Below are positions 41,471 through 53,900 of a DNA stretch of 64,000 nucleotides, piece after piece. A program made the position numbers and the translations under genes. The notes under the pieces are model-generated. The model made no database searches. It was not told where the DNA came from and saw only the letters and a program-made list of their open reading frames with translations. The DNA lies in NCBI GenBank assembly GCA_037783545.1, contig JBBELK010001467.1, positions 22,714-86,713 on the forward strand. The letters are read 5' to 3'. The stretch is from Henricia sp. BOLD:AAB3569 (lineage: Eukaryota > Echinodermata > Asteroidea > Spinulosida > Echinasteridae). Numbering within the stretch: position 1 is the first letter of the stretch; each line of letters opens with the position of its first letter.

Positions 41471-44400
41471 TAGTCTTGGCTCCAAGACCTTCGTGTTAGT
41501 TTTTGTTGTTGCGATACAGAATTCCCACAGCGCGCGATGAACAGTGCGCGAAACGAATGAGGGCGTGTTTCTATACATTTTAATCGATTATTTAGTGTAT
41601 TCGTAACGGTAGTACCTATTCGTTGCACTGGTATCGATACCAGTGGTGCATACGATACTGGACCTTCCCGAAGGTCTTGGCAATCTTGGCAGCAATTCTT
41701 AACTTTTTCTTTATTTCTCCCTTGGAAATCCAAGGGAGCCAATCAGTGATTAGGTTTGGACCATATCGTGAATTATTAATTAGGCAAACTAAAACAGGTT
41801 GATGTGTGTGTAAAATGCCTACGGGATGTCTGTTGGGTTGAGTCAACAGGCCCAAGTGTTATTTTTGCCGTGTAGGGAAAACTCGGCATCGGGAAAATGT
41901 GTGGACAAGCGAGCGCTGCGCCCGGGCCAGGCAACACCGCGCTACCTGCAGACGCAGGCAGCTATATCGGTACGGTCGGCTTCCCGGCATTTCAGTACCC
42001 TGGCGTTAGCTTGTTACTCGTCTTGAATTGAATTCTATAGATAATCGACATAAAAATGTTATAAAAACAGAAAAATAGGAGTAAATGTGAAGGAGGTTAC
42101 CCCGAAGTTTTAAACAAATTGTATTTTTTCTATAAACTCCCGGGTGTTTCCGATGATATAAGCAAAGTTTGGAAGGGAAAACCATATTAATCATGTCCTT
42201 ATACAGGTCTATCAATTGTACACCCATCCCCGGTCGAGTTGTCCTGCACTCGGTAAAAAAAGGGTACAAATGTACATCATTACAAACTGTATGTACAAGT
42301 TTGACAGTAGTTATAGTCTCAACAACAAACTAATTTGGAATGCTGTTCAAAAAAATTCCCAAATACCAGGGCAAAACAAAATCTCAACACACATTCTTGC
42401 ATAAATTAGTTGTTGCACATCCTATAATTTTTGTTTACATACCCATTTTTAATGCATGTACCCGGTCAGTAAACACATTGTTTCTGTATTATCATTACCA
42501 CTTGATCAATAAATGAAAGAGCGTGTAGGGCATAAACAGAAATTCACAGAATGGAATTTTAATATGATGTTTGAAGAGAATAAGCAGTTGCACTTATACT
42601 GCAGCACTTGTAGGCAGGATATTTGCATCCAAGTAAAAAAACAAACAAACAAAAAATCAGTATTTAGAATATTCTGGAAACAAAGTGTTTTGTTCTTGCT
42701 TGTACTGGTTTGGTTTACATTTGCTAATTTCAGCAATTATGGATTGCCGACATGCAGGCCTAGTTATACAAACAGTATTGATAAACACACACAAGTACTG
42801 AAAAAATCCCAAACCCATGAAAAAAAGACATGTATAGTAATAATAGTTTTTATGAAAATCAGAATCACTGTGTCACTGTTTTACTGCACATGGCATTTTA
42901 TCAAAGTACAAAAACTGGGCAGAAGGGCACTTAACTTGTTCATAACATTAACACAATTATCGAAATACAGCTATACACCATTAGTAGAGGAGAGGTGTTA
43001 CTTGGAACAGTGGGTATGTTGAAACATTGATATTTTCCACGGCATTAGTTATTTTTAAGAAAAATATCGCATTGTATGCAAATGATGTTCATAGATTCAC
43101 TCGACTAGTATTTGAGTACCCCTAGAACTATGGGGGAATGGATACAGTCCCCCATAGTTCTAGGGGTAGTATTTGAGTACAAAATGAGGTTAACGAGATG
43201 TCAAATTGTAGTCCCTGTTTTTCGTAGTAAGCTTGCAAATGTCAAACAGGCCAGCGGGTTTAGTTGTAACAAAATGAGGGGGCTAGTTGGAACATGTTTC
43301 ATTGACCACATGAAACAGGCCACCTAGCTGTTTATAGTTGCCATTTTTTTTACGGTCCGGAAAGTGGCAACTATATACAAGTTTCACTGCATTATAAGTT
43401 AGCAGTTGTTAATGACTCCCCTGTACCCAAAGGGTTAATTAATTAGCGCCCCAATTTACAGCTTAAGTGTCTGCCTTGCTAATTAAGGTGATTACAAAAG
43501 TTATAGTAGTTTTTAAATGACAACATACCATGTTTCAACTTACCCCATAGGTGGGGCTAGTCGGAACAGCTGACATGGTCATGTTCAAGGTGGATTATCC
43601 GAGAAACCAGCGAGTCGTAACATTTTATAAGCTCCATTTGTAGCCCAAATAATTATGAATGCTTAAAGTGGTATAGTTGTTTTTTTTCTTTAACCCCAAC
43701 ACCCCTCAATCCTTAAAAATCAATATGATTTTACAATAACCCTAGGGAGTTAGGGTTAATAAATTATGTTACTGTTTTATAGACGATTTTGTGAAAAATG
43801 TTCCAACTAACCCCACTCTCCCCTACTTTTTATATGGGTATTATGTTTTTGGTTTTGGGGGCTAAACATTAATCATGTGCACACAAAAGGTTGTTTTTAC
43901 TGGACTATGACTGGACATTTAATTCTATTGCATTTTTTTCACTATTTTCCACTATTTACAAAAACAGCAAGATATGTGATGACAATGACAATTATACAAA
44001 ACACCCAAACAAATGTTGTTGGCACCCCAGATCGAAGGATTGCCAAAAAAGCAGACTAATCACTATCGAGTGGCTATATATCGGCCCAAACTGTTAGCAA
44101 AATTAAGAGAATTTAAAATCAAAATTTTAAAATAATTTTATCTTCGACATTAAACTTGCACTGTGTCCAAATGCTGGTACTTTTGTGAATGGATATTCAG
44201 GACATAAGTGCAAACATTAACAATTCCATTTACTTATAACCAAAATAAAAATCTGAGAGCTAGAACAATAACAATGACAACTAATTTTACACGAACAGTA
44301 ACTGAAAATGTTAGCACAGACGTTATGTAAAGAATTTGCATCATATCAAATCTCAAAAAAGAAATATAAAATTTGTGTCTGCATTAAATTGCAGTCACTG

Positions 44401-45309
44401 TCTGGGGAGAGCCAGAGTTGTCTTAATTTTACTTAATTGAATGAATTCAAATGAAGGCAGGAGTATTAGTATCATCATAATCTAGAAAATCTGACAAGAG
44501 GTCCGAGTGCAGGAGGAGCGAATAAATTTAACCTGTCCATAATTCTGCAATTGACTTAAACCAGGTCAGCCTAATGTTTGCATGAAATCTGTTGCGCAAA
44601 CTATTAATAAAAACAACAGATAGGAAAGGTAGTTTACTGCGTAAGGGCAGATGAAAGCAGTGAGTTGAGTAATCAATATCATCAAGAGCAAGAAAAACAA
44701 CAAATTAAGACTTTGATTGTTTGATTTGGATGTCATCTCTTCTTTATATTAGGAGAATTTTCATTTCTTTGTTACTCGGGTCGGGGGAGTGTGCAAATTT
44801 GGGGCGGGGGGAGGGGGACGTGGGTTTTTGTTTACCTCACTTCCCCTCTGAATTCTAGTTCCCCTATTTGGCATAAGCTTCAGTCATTCTAGATCTGAGG
44901 CACAGTTCACAACGCGGAAGCTGGACCGGGTAACTCCCCCGTGCTCACATGTTCGGCAAGTTCTATCAATCTATGCAGAGACGTGGAGTATATTTTCTCC
45001 ACGTCTCTGCAGTCTCTGGTATATGTTTACCGAACAGTTGACCTGTTGACCTTACGCGTTGTGAGCTCTTTGCTGATGCATACATTTTTTTACAATCGTC
45101 CGCCAATCATCAACCACGACAATGAATAATGCATATATCGTCTGATATTAGCATAGTCTGGTCACGCCCTCAAATGCCAAGATCGTAAAGACGTTAACTG
45201 AGTCCAAATCCACACGTACGACAGTCCAAATACAAGCAGTTGAAATGCGCCCTCTATTGGGCATGCAAGTGTGACAAACACAGACAGTTAACGTCTTTAG
45301 TAAAGACTA
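41471..45309. mobile_element. 3,839-bp element with TAGTCTT ends (copy 2), inside the polymerase gene
   Basis: Flanked by the perfect 9-bp repeat CCATCTTAT (41462-41470 and 45310-45318). It has the same length and ends as copy 1 at 16439-20277. In the parts I compared, only two substitutions were noticed: C/T at 16540 versus 41572, and A/G at about 19565 versus 44597. The insertion splits the polymerase within the codons for I-R-W. Subtracting it and one 9-bp copy keeps the polymerase frame. The high identity implies very recent movement. Confidence 0.95.
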
Positions 45310-46137
45310 CCATCTTATACATTTATCGTCAATGTTTTTCACGTTGACCACGGCCTTTTTATTTTTTATGTAGTCCGGTAATTCTATGTAAGAGCTGCCT
45401 CTGATTGGCTTATACTCCGTAAAGTTTATGTACAGAGTGTTTAGCTTAAACACTGACCACCCACTCTTTTCCGTCTGAAATTCTTCTAGTTTCGCCTTTA
45501 GATTTTCTATAGTACTATTCAACGCCGTGCCAATGTCGCTGTTGTTTAAAACGAGTTCATTGCTCGTGCGGAATGTGATTTCTTTTTCTTCAATTTCCCC
45601 CTGCGAGTTTAATTTTTTTAGAGTTACGCGTAATCCCAACTGAAAATTGTAATTTGGTTTGGTCCGTATCATTTCAATCATTTTACCGGAAATTTTATTT
45701 CTGTTGTATTTGAAGAAATTGACGTAATCTAAATTCTCGCGACCAATTTTTATTTCGTAATTTTGAATTACGTTGGCAAAGCGTTGAGGCACTATCCCCC
45801 CAAAATCTATTGGCTTTATGACCCCGCTGTATATAGGCCGCCAATAATGTCTTATCGACTCTAAATAATCGTCCTTTGTATACTTGTTATTTTTACCCGT
45901 GGCTTCAACCTTATTTATGTTGTACTTGCCGATTAGCGATAGCAGACTCTGTTTAGCTTGACCCCTAATATTTTTGAACTCATCCGCATATCGCTTGACC
46001 GTTTTTATTAGTTGTCTTCTCGTTCCAATTTTCTCACCGACGCCAATTACCGCCGGTAGATTTTCGTCGCTAATAAACTTGGTGAGTCGTTTTTTATTCC
46101 ATCCAGAATATCCCGTTGGCTTGTGTCCACTTGCCAT
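45310..46137 (-). pseudogene. POLB: DNA polymerase B, 5' part (N-terminal extension)
   Basis: The N-terminal ~276 residues of the polymerase, from the ATG at 46137. It has a lysine-rich start, a middle region (RQLIKTVKRYADEF), then FKLNTLYINF, a YIELPDYI segment and KAVVNVKNIDD, which in Polintons lead directly into the conserved region before the exonuclease. It ends at the 9-bp target site; the transposon supplies a TAG stop. The three parts together would give about 1,300 residues, normal for this family. The start is supported by the TATA-like motif upstream and by its place just inside the right terminal repeat. Confidence 0.88.
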
Positions 46138-46164
46138 ATTTATATATATAAAAGATAATCTTAT
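46138..46164 (-). promoter_or_regulatory. Promoter-like motif upstream of the polymerase gene
   Basis: On the minus strand, ATAAGATTATCTTTT is followed by ATATATATAAATA and then the ATG. The first 15 bases are identical to the motif before the left terminal gene at 1894. Confidence 0.55.
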
Positions 46165-46185
46165 GATAAATTTTAAAAAAATATC

Positions 46186-46305
46186 TCATTTTTCTTGGCA
46201 CTTTAAATGACAAAATTTGAAAAAATCAAAAAGAAAATGGGGCATTTGACACAAACTCAACAATATTTTTGAGTTTGTGTCAAATACCCCGTTTTCTATA
46301 CTACT
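46186..46305 (-). repeat. Polinton right terminal inverted repeat
   Basis: 120-bp reverse complement of 1766-1885 with one mismatch noted. It ends CTATACTACT, directly followed by the target duplication ACGTA. Confidence 0.93.
46239..46290. other. Hairpin inside right terminal repeat
   Basis: GGGGCATTTGACACAAAC... pairs with ...GTTTGTGTCAAATACCCC around an 8-base AT-rich loop. It mirrors the left hairpin and sits the same distance from the end. Confidence 0.85.
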
Positions 46306-46805
46306 ACGTAGCCGAGCTCCGCTTTCCCTAAACTCTGAAATTTCTCCGTCATTTCCCAGCGAAAATCTGTCAATTTTGCATGACAAGTGCGGAATATATA
46401 CAGTTTGGAGCATGCAAAATTTGAAGTTGGTTGGAAAATTCCTTGATTTCCAAATTTGCCGGCATTTGGGACACACTTTGACCTAATTCCCGTCACAATC
46501 TGGGGTGAGTCAACGGCCGTACAAATGTACACCAGCGCCGCGCAGGGTGTACCAACAGCCACGGTTAGGGGAATAACCATGTAGCCGAGCTCCGCTTTCC
46601 CTAAACTCTGAAATTTCTCCGTCATTTCCCAGCGAAAATCTGTCAATTTTGCATGACAAGTGCGGAATATATACAGTTTGGAGCATGCAAAATTTGAAGT
46701 TGGTTGGAAAATTCCTTGATTTCCAAATTTGCCGGCATTTGGGACACACTTTGACCTAATTCCCGTCACAATCTGGGGTGAGTCAACGGCCGTACACATG
46801 TACAC
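46306..46805. repeat. 273-bp satellite between the Polinton and LTR-like copy 2
   Basis: Nearly two satellite units. The first five bases repeat the Polinton target ACGTA, so GTAGCCGAGC resumes the unit interrupted at 1765. Confidence 0.93.
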
Positions 46806-47985
46806 TGTTGTGAAATAGTTAAAATAGTTGACATAAAGTTCAAAGTATTTTCTTTGTTTGTTGATAAGGCTTTTTTTTTTGTAGAGCCATAGTTTTTGCT
46901 TGGGACGAGCAGCATTTCGTTTAGTAAAGAAATTCGATTTGGGTGGACGAGCAGACATTCCTGTTCGCAAACTGTAAACTTTTAAATTGTAAAACGTCCA
47001 AGGTTCAGTGAACTGGTATTCGTTCCACGACAATAACTTCGGCTATAAAGTGAAAGGACATTTCACACAAGGGATCTGGGGCGGTCGGGTTGGCGTACGG
47101 GTTCTTTCCTCGCCTTTCACCTCTGGGGTCCCGGGTTCGAATCCGGGGCGTGTATGTGGATTGGGTTTGCAGTCCCTACTTGACCGCTTGGGTTTTCCCC
47201 TGGAGCATTTCTCTGGGGGTTTTCCTCCCACTTCGTCATCTCAAGTTGATAATATAGTATAGTTAAAGCTGAAACCGTATAGTTGATGGCATAAAGGGCC
47301 TTAGTTGCCGAATATGCCATAAAATATACAAAAACAACAACAACTGACAATGGATCTTCTGTTCTCTTTTGAGGTCTACCTTGGAGAACTGTCCGTAAGG
47401 GTTGACTTGTCCGTTTAGACCCGCTTGCTGGGACTGAAGTCCTTGCGGGTCATTTTTGTCATGCCTTGGTTCGACAACGGGGATTTCGCATGACGGAGCA
47501 GGACTCGTGTCTGGCGATAATTTACATTGCACAATGTGCTGCCTCGCGTCGTTGGCGGACTTTATTTTCATTTGGACTTGTTTTGTCAACCACCGGCTTG
47601 TTTGAGTTTCCGGAGCTCTGCCGTTTTTGGACTGAAGAGACCACACCGTACCTTTCGCCCTAGTCATGGATTTGGAAAGCACTGGAAGTGGGAGCCAACA
47701 TCGTGCCAGTTACGTTTCGTCTTCGTGATTCATTTGACTGAACATTTGTGGACATTTCGGCCGTTTCGTTGAAGTTTCGCGTCTGCTCGTCCCACCCATT
47801 ATATGTTAAAGATATGGTAATCGTATGCCTTTTTGTTTATTCTGAATATTCAGTGTATTTTGTGAATAAATAGTATATCTTTTTGTATATTTACGAACAG
47901 GTTTGCCCGTTTTGTTCTTGTTTGGCCTTTTTGGAAATTCTAGTCTTTGGGGAGGAATTGGGGTTTTCGGATTTGGGTCATAACA
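46806..47985. mobile_element. Solo-LTR-like element (copy 2)
   Basis: Near-identical to 242-1437, with the same TGTTGTG...CATAACA ends and the same ACAC flanks (46802-46805, 47986-47989). It is 16 bp shorter. The main difference lies in the nested SINE, where TCTAAAACTGCAACTCC is missing. Scattered substitutions (for example GTTATTG versus GTTCTTG) show that it is a separate locus, not an assembly echo of copy 1. Confidence 0.72.
47078..47347 (+). mobile_element. tRNA-derived SINE nested in LTR-like element (copy 2)
   Basis: Second copy of the SINE, with the same B box GGTTCGAATCC and an AACAACAACAAC tail. The left flank CAAGGGATCT is intact; the right flank has decayed to CAATGGATCT. Confidence 0.8.
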
Positions 47986-50900
47986 ACACCAGCGCCGCGC
48001 AGGGTGTACCAACAGCCACGGTTAGGGGAATAACCACGTAGCCGAGCTCCGCTTTCCCTAAACTCTGAAATTTCTCCGTCTTTTCCCAGCGAAAATCTGT
48101 CAATTTTGCATGACAAGTGCGGAATATATACAGTTTGGAGCATGCAAAATTTGAAGTTGGTTGGAAAATTCCTTGATTTCCAAATTTGCCGGCATTTGGG
48201 ACACACTTTGACCTAATTCCCGTCACAATCTGGGGTGAGTCAACGGCCGTACAAATGTACACCAGCGCCGCGCAGGGTGTACCAACAGCCACGGTTAGGG
48301 GAATAACCACGTAGCCGAGCTCCGCTTTCCCTAAACTCTGAAATTTCTCCGTCATTTCCCAGCGAAAATCTGTCAATTTTGCATGACAAGTGCGGAATAT
48401 ATACAGTTTGGAGCATGCAAAATTTGAAGTTGGTTGGAAAATTCCTTGATTTCCAAATTTGCCGGCATTTGGGACACACTTTGACCTAATTCCCGTCACA
48501 ATCTGGGGTGAGTCAACGGCCGTACAAATGTACACCAGCGCCGCGCAGGGTGTACCAACAGCCACTGTTAGGGGAATAACCACGTAGCCGAGCTCCGCTT
48601 TCCCTAAACTCTGAAATTTCTCCGTCATTTCCCAGCGAAAATCTGTCAATTTTGCATGACAAGTGCGGAATATATACAGTTTGGAGCATGCACAATTTGA
48701 AGTTGGTTGGAAAATTCCTTGATTTCCAAATTTGCCGGCATTTGGGACACACTTTGACCTAATTCCCGTCACAATCTGGGGTGAGTCAACGGCCGTACAA
48801 ATGTACACCAGCGCCGCGCAGGGTGTACCAACAGCCACGGTTAGGGGAATAACCACGTAGCCGAGCTCCGCTTTCCCTAAACTCTGAAATTTCTCCGTCA
48901 TTTCCCAGCGAAAATCTGTCAATTTTGCATGACAAGTGCGGAATATATACAGTTTGGAGCATGCAAAATTTGAAGTTGGTTGGAAAATTCCTTGATTTCC
49001 AAATTTGCCGGCATTTGGGACACACTTTGACCTAATTCCCGTCACAATCTGGGGTGAGTCAACGGCCGTACAAATGTACACCAGCGCCGCGCAGGGTGTA
49101 CCAACAGCCACGGTTAGGGGAATAACCATGTAGCCGAGCTCCGCTTTCCCTAAACTCTGAAATTTCTCCGTCATTTCCCAGCGAAAATCTGTCAATTTTG
49201 CATGACAAGTGCGGAATATATACAGTTTGGAGCATGCAAAATTTGAAGTTGGTTGGAAAATTCCTTGATTTCCAAATTTGCCGGCATTTGGGACACACTT
49301 TGACCTAATTCCCGTCACAATCTGGGGTGAGTCAACGGCCGTACAAATGTACACCAGCGCCGCGCAGGGTGTACCAACAGCCACGGTTAGGGGAATAACC
49401 ACGTAGCCGAGCTCCGCTTTCCCTAAACTCTGAAATTTCTCCGTAATTTCCCAGCGAAAATCTGTCAATTTTGCACGACAAGTGCGGAATATATACAGTT
49501 TGGAGCATGCAAAATTTGAAGTTGGTTGGAAAATTCCTTGATTTCCAAATTTGCCGGCATTTGGGACACACTTTGACCTAATTCCCGTTACAATCTGGGG
49601 TGAGTCAACGGCCGTACAAATGTACACCAGCGCCGCGCAGGGTGTACCAACAGCCACGGTTAGGGGAATAACCACGTAGCCGAGCTCCGCTTTCCCTAAA
49701 CTCTGAAATTTCTCCGTCATTTCCCAGCGAAAATCTGTCAATTTTGCATGACAAGTGCGGAATATATACAGTTTGGAACATGCAAAATTTGAAGTTGGTT
49801 GGAAAATTCCTTGATTTCCAAATTTGCCGGCATTTGGGACACACTTTGACCTAATTCCCGTCACAATCTGGGGTGAGTCAACGGCCGTACAAATGTACAC
49901 CAGCGCCGCGCAGGGTGTACCAACAGCCACGGTTAGGGGAATAACCACGTAGCCGAGCTCCGCTTTCCCTAAACTCTGAAATTTCTCCGTCATTTCCCAG
50001 CGAAAATCTGTCAATTTTGCATGACAAGTGCGGAATATATACAGTTTGGAGCATGCAAAATTTGAAGTTGGTTGGAAAATTCCTTGATTTCCAAATTTGC
50101 CGGCATTTGGGACACACTTTGACCTAATTCCCGTCACAATCTGGGGTGAGTCAACGGCCGTACAAATGTACACCAGCGCCGCGCAGGGTGTACCAACAGC
50201 CACGGTTAGGGGAATAACCACGTAGCCGAGCTCCGCTTTCCCTAAACTCTGAAATTTCTCCGTCATTTCCCAGCGAAAATCTGTCAATTTTGCATGACAA
50301 GTGCGGAATATATACAGTTTGGAGCATGCAAAATTTGAAGTTGGTTGGAAAATTCCTTGATTTCCAAATTTGCCGGCATTTGGGACACACTTTGACCTAA
50401 TTCCCGTCACAATCTGGGGTGAGTCAACGGCCGTACAAATGTACACCAGCGCCGCGCAGGGTGTACCAACAGCCACGGTTAGGGGAATAACCACGTATCC
50501 GAGCTCCGCTTTCCCTAAACTCTGAAATTTCTCCGTCATTTCCCAGCGAAAATCTGTCAATTTTGCATGACAAGTGCGGAATATATACAGTTTGGAGCAT
50601 GCAAAATTTGAAGTTGGTTGGAAAATTCCTTGATTTCCAAATTTGCCGGCATTTGGGACACACTTTGACCTAATTCCCGTCACAATCTGGGGTGAGTCAA
50701 CGGCCGTACAAATGTACACCAGCGCCGCGCAGGGTGTACCAACAGCCACGGTTAGGGGAATAACCACGTAGCCGAGCTCCGCTTTCCCTAAACTCTGAAA
50801 TTTCTCCGTCATTTCCCAGCGAAAATCTGTCAATTTTGCATGACAAGTGCGGAATATATACAGTTTGGAGCATGCAAAATTTGAAGTTGGTTGGAAAATT

Positions 50901-53900
50901 CCTTGATTTCCAAATTTGCCGGCATTTGGGACACACTTTGACCTAATTCCCGTCACCATCTGGGGTGAGTCAACGGCCGTACAAATGTACACCAGCGCCG
51001 CGCAGGGTGTACCAACAGCCACGGTTAGGGGAATAACCACGTAGCCGAGCTCCGCTTTCCCTAAACTCTGAAATTTCTCCGTCATTTCCCAGCGAAAATC
51101 TGTCAATTTTGCATAACAAGTGCGGAATATATACAGTTTGGAGCATGCAAAATTTGAAGTTGGTTGGAAAATTCCTTGATTTCCAAATTTGCCGGCATTT
51201 GGGACACACTTTGACCTAATTCCCGTCACAATCTGGGGTGAGTCAACGGCCGTACAAATGTACACCAGCGCCGCGCAGGGTGTACCAACAGCCACGGTTA
51301 GGGGAATAACCACGTAGCCGAGCTCCGCTTTCCCTAAACTCTGAATGTTCTCCGTCATTTCCCAGCGAAAATCTGTCAATTTTGCATGACAAGTGCGGAA
51401 TATATACAGTTTGGAACATGCACAATTTGAAGTTGGTTGGAAAATTCCTTGATTTCCAAATTTGCCGTCATTTGGGACACACTTTGACCTAATTCCCGTC
51501 ACAATCTGGGGTGAGTCAACGGCCGTACAAATGTACACCAGCGCCGCGCAGGGTGTACCAACAGCCACGGTTAGGGGAATAACCACGTAGCCGAGCTCCG
51601 CTTTCCCTAAACTCTGAAATTTCTCCGTCATTTCCCAGCGAAAATCTGTCAATTTTGCATGACAAGTGCGGAATATATACAGTTTGGAACATGCAAAATT
51701 TGAAGTTGGTTGGAAAATTCCTTGATTTCCAAATTTGCCGGCATTTGGGACACACTTTGACCTAATTCCCGTCACAATCTGGGGTGAGTCAACGGCCGTA
51801 CAAATGTACACCAGCGCCGCGCAGGGTGTACCAACAGCCACGGTTAGGGGAATAACCACGTAGCCGAGCTCCGCTTTCCCTAAACTCTGAAATTTCTCCG
51901 TCATTTCCCAGCGAAAACCTGTCAATTTTGCATGACAAGTACGGAATATATACAGTTTGGAGCATGCAAAATTTGAAGTTGGTTGGAAAATTCCTTGATT
52001 TCCAAATTTGCCGGCATTTGGGACACACTCTGACCTAATTCCCGTCACAATCTGGGGTGAGTCAACGGCCGTACAAATGTACACCAGCGCCGCGCAGGGT
52101 GTACCAACAGCCACGGTTAGGGGAATAACCACGTAGCCGAGCTCCGCTTTCCCTAAACTCTGAAATTTCTCCGTCATTTCCCAGCGAAAATCTGTCAATT
52201 TTGCATGACAAGTGCGGAATATATACAGTTTGGAGCATGCAAAATTTGAAGTTGGTTGGAAAATTCCTTGATTTCCAAATTTGCCGGCATTTGGGACACA
52301 CTTTGACCTAATTCCCGTCACAATCTGGGGTGAGTCAACGGCCGTACAAATGTACACCAGCGCCGCGCAGGGTGTACCAACAGCCAAGGTTAGGGGAATA
52401 ACCACGTAGCCGAGCTCCGCTTTCCCTAAACTCTGAAATTTCTCCGTCATTTCCCAGCGAAAATCTGTCAATTTTGCATGACAAGTGCGGAATATATACA
52501 GTTTGGAGCATGCAAAATTTGAAGTTGGTTGGAAAATTCCTTGATTTCCAAATTTGCCGGCATTTGGGACACACTTTGACCTAATTCCCGTCACAATCTG
52601 GGGTGAGTCAACGGCCGTACAAATGTACACCAGCGCCGCGCAGGGTGTACCAACAGCCACGGTTAGGGGAATAACCACGTAGCCGAGCTCCGCTTTCCCT
52701 AAACTCTGAAATTTCTCCGTCTTTTCCCAGCGAAAATCTGTCAATTTTGCATGACAAGTGCGGAATATATACAGTTTGGAGCATGCAAAATTTGAAGTTG
52801 GTTGGAAAATTCCTTGATTTCCAAATTTGCCGGCATTTGGGACACACTTTGACCTAATTCCCGTCACAATCTGGGGTGAGTCAACGGCCGTACACATGTA
52901 CACCAGCGCCGCGCAGGGTGTACCAACAGCCACGGTTAGGGGAATAACCACGTAGCCGAGCTCCGCTTTCCCTAAACTCTGAAATTTCTCCGTCATTTCC
53001 CAGCGAAAATCTGTCAATTTTGCATGACAAGTGCGGAATATATACAGTTTGGAGCATGCAAAATTTGAAGTTGGTTGGAAAATTCCTTGATTTCCAAATT
53101 TGCCGGCATTTGGGACACACTTTGACCTAATTCCCGTCACAATCTGGGGTGAGTCAACGGCCGTACAAATGTACACCAGCGCCGCGCAGGGTGTACCAAC
53201 AGCCACTGTTAGGGGAATAACCACGTAGCCGAGCTCCGCTTTCCCTAAACTCTGAAATTTCTCCGTCATTTCCCAGCGAAAATCTGTCAATTTTGCATGA
53301 CAAGTGCGGAATATATACAGTTTGGAGCATGCACAATTTGAAGTTGGTTGGAAAATTCCTTGATTTCCAAATTTGCCGGCATTTGGGACACACTTTGACC
53401 TAATTCCCGTCACAATCTGGGGTGAGTCAACGGCCGTACAAATGTACACCAGCGCCGCGCAGGGTGTACCAACAGCCACGGTTAGGGGAATAACCACGTA
53501 GCCGAGCTCCGCTTTCCCTAAACTCTGAAATTTCTCCGTCATTTCCCAGCGAAAATCTGTCAATTTTGCATGACAAGTGCGGAATATATACAGTTTGGAG
53601 CATGCAAAATTTGAAGTTGGTTGGAAAATTCCTTGATTTCCAAATTTGCCGGCATTTGGGACACACTTTGACCTAATTCCCGTCACAATCTGGGGTGAGT
53701 CAACGGCCGTACAAATGTACACCAGCGCCGCGCAGGGTGTACCAACAGCCACGGTTAGGGGAATAACCATGTAGCCGAGCTCCGCTTTCCCTAAACTCTG
53801 AAATTTCTCCGTCATTTCCCAGCGAAAATCTGTCAATTTTGCATGACAAGTGCGGAATATATACAGTTTGGAGCATGCAAAATTTGAAGTTGGTTGGAAA

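Larger units (their letters stand above)
1766..46305. mobile_element. Polinton/Maverick element, interrupted by two later insertions
   Basis: The 44,540-bp segment has 120-bp terminal inverted repeats beginning AGTAGTATAGAAAAC and a 5-bp direct repeat ACGTA at both junctions. It encodes the Polinton hallmark set: double-jelly-roll major capsid protein, packaging ATPase, DD35E integrase and protein-primed family B polymerase. The AG...CT ends with a short AGT repeat fit Polintons, which are thought to replicate by protein priming with slide-back at short terminal repeats. The usual target duplication is 6 bp; here I can support only 5. Removing the 25.3-kb and 3.84-kb insertions leaves about 15.4 kb, a normal Polinton size. 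The copy is defective because two genes are split and the polymerase also has a frameshift. Confidence 0.95.
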
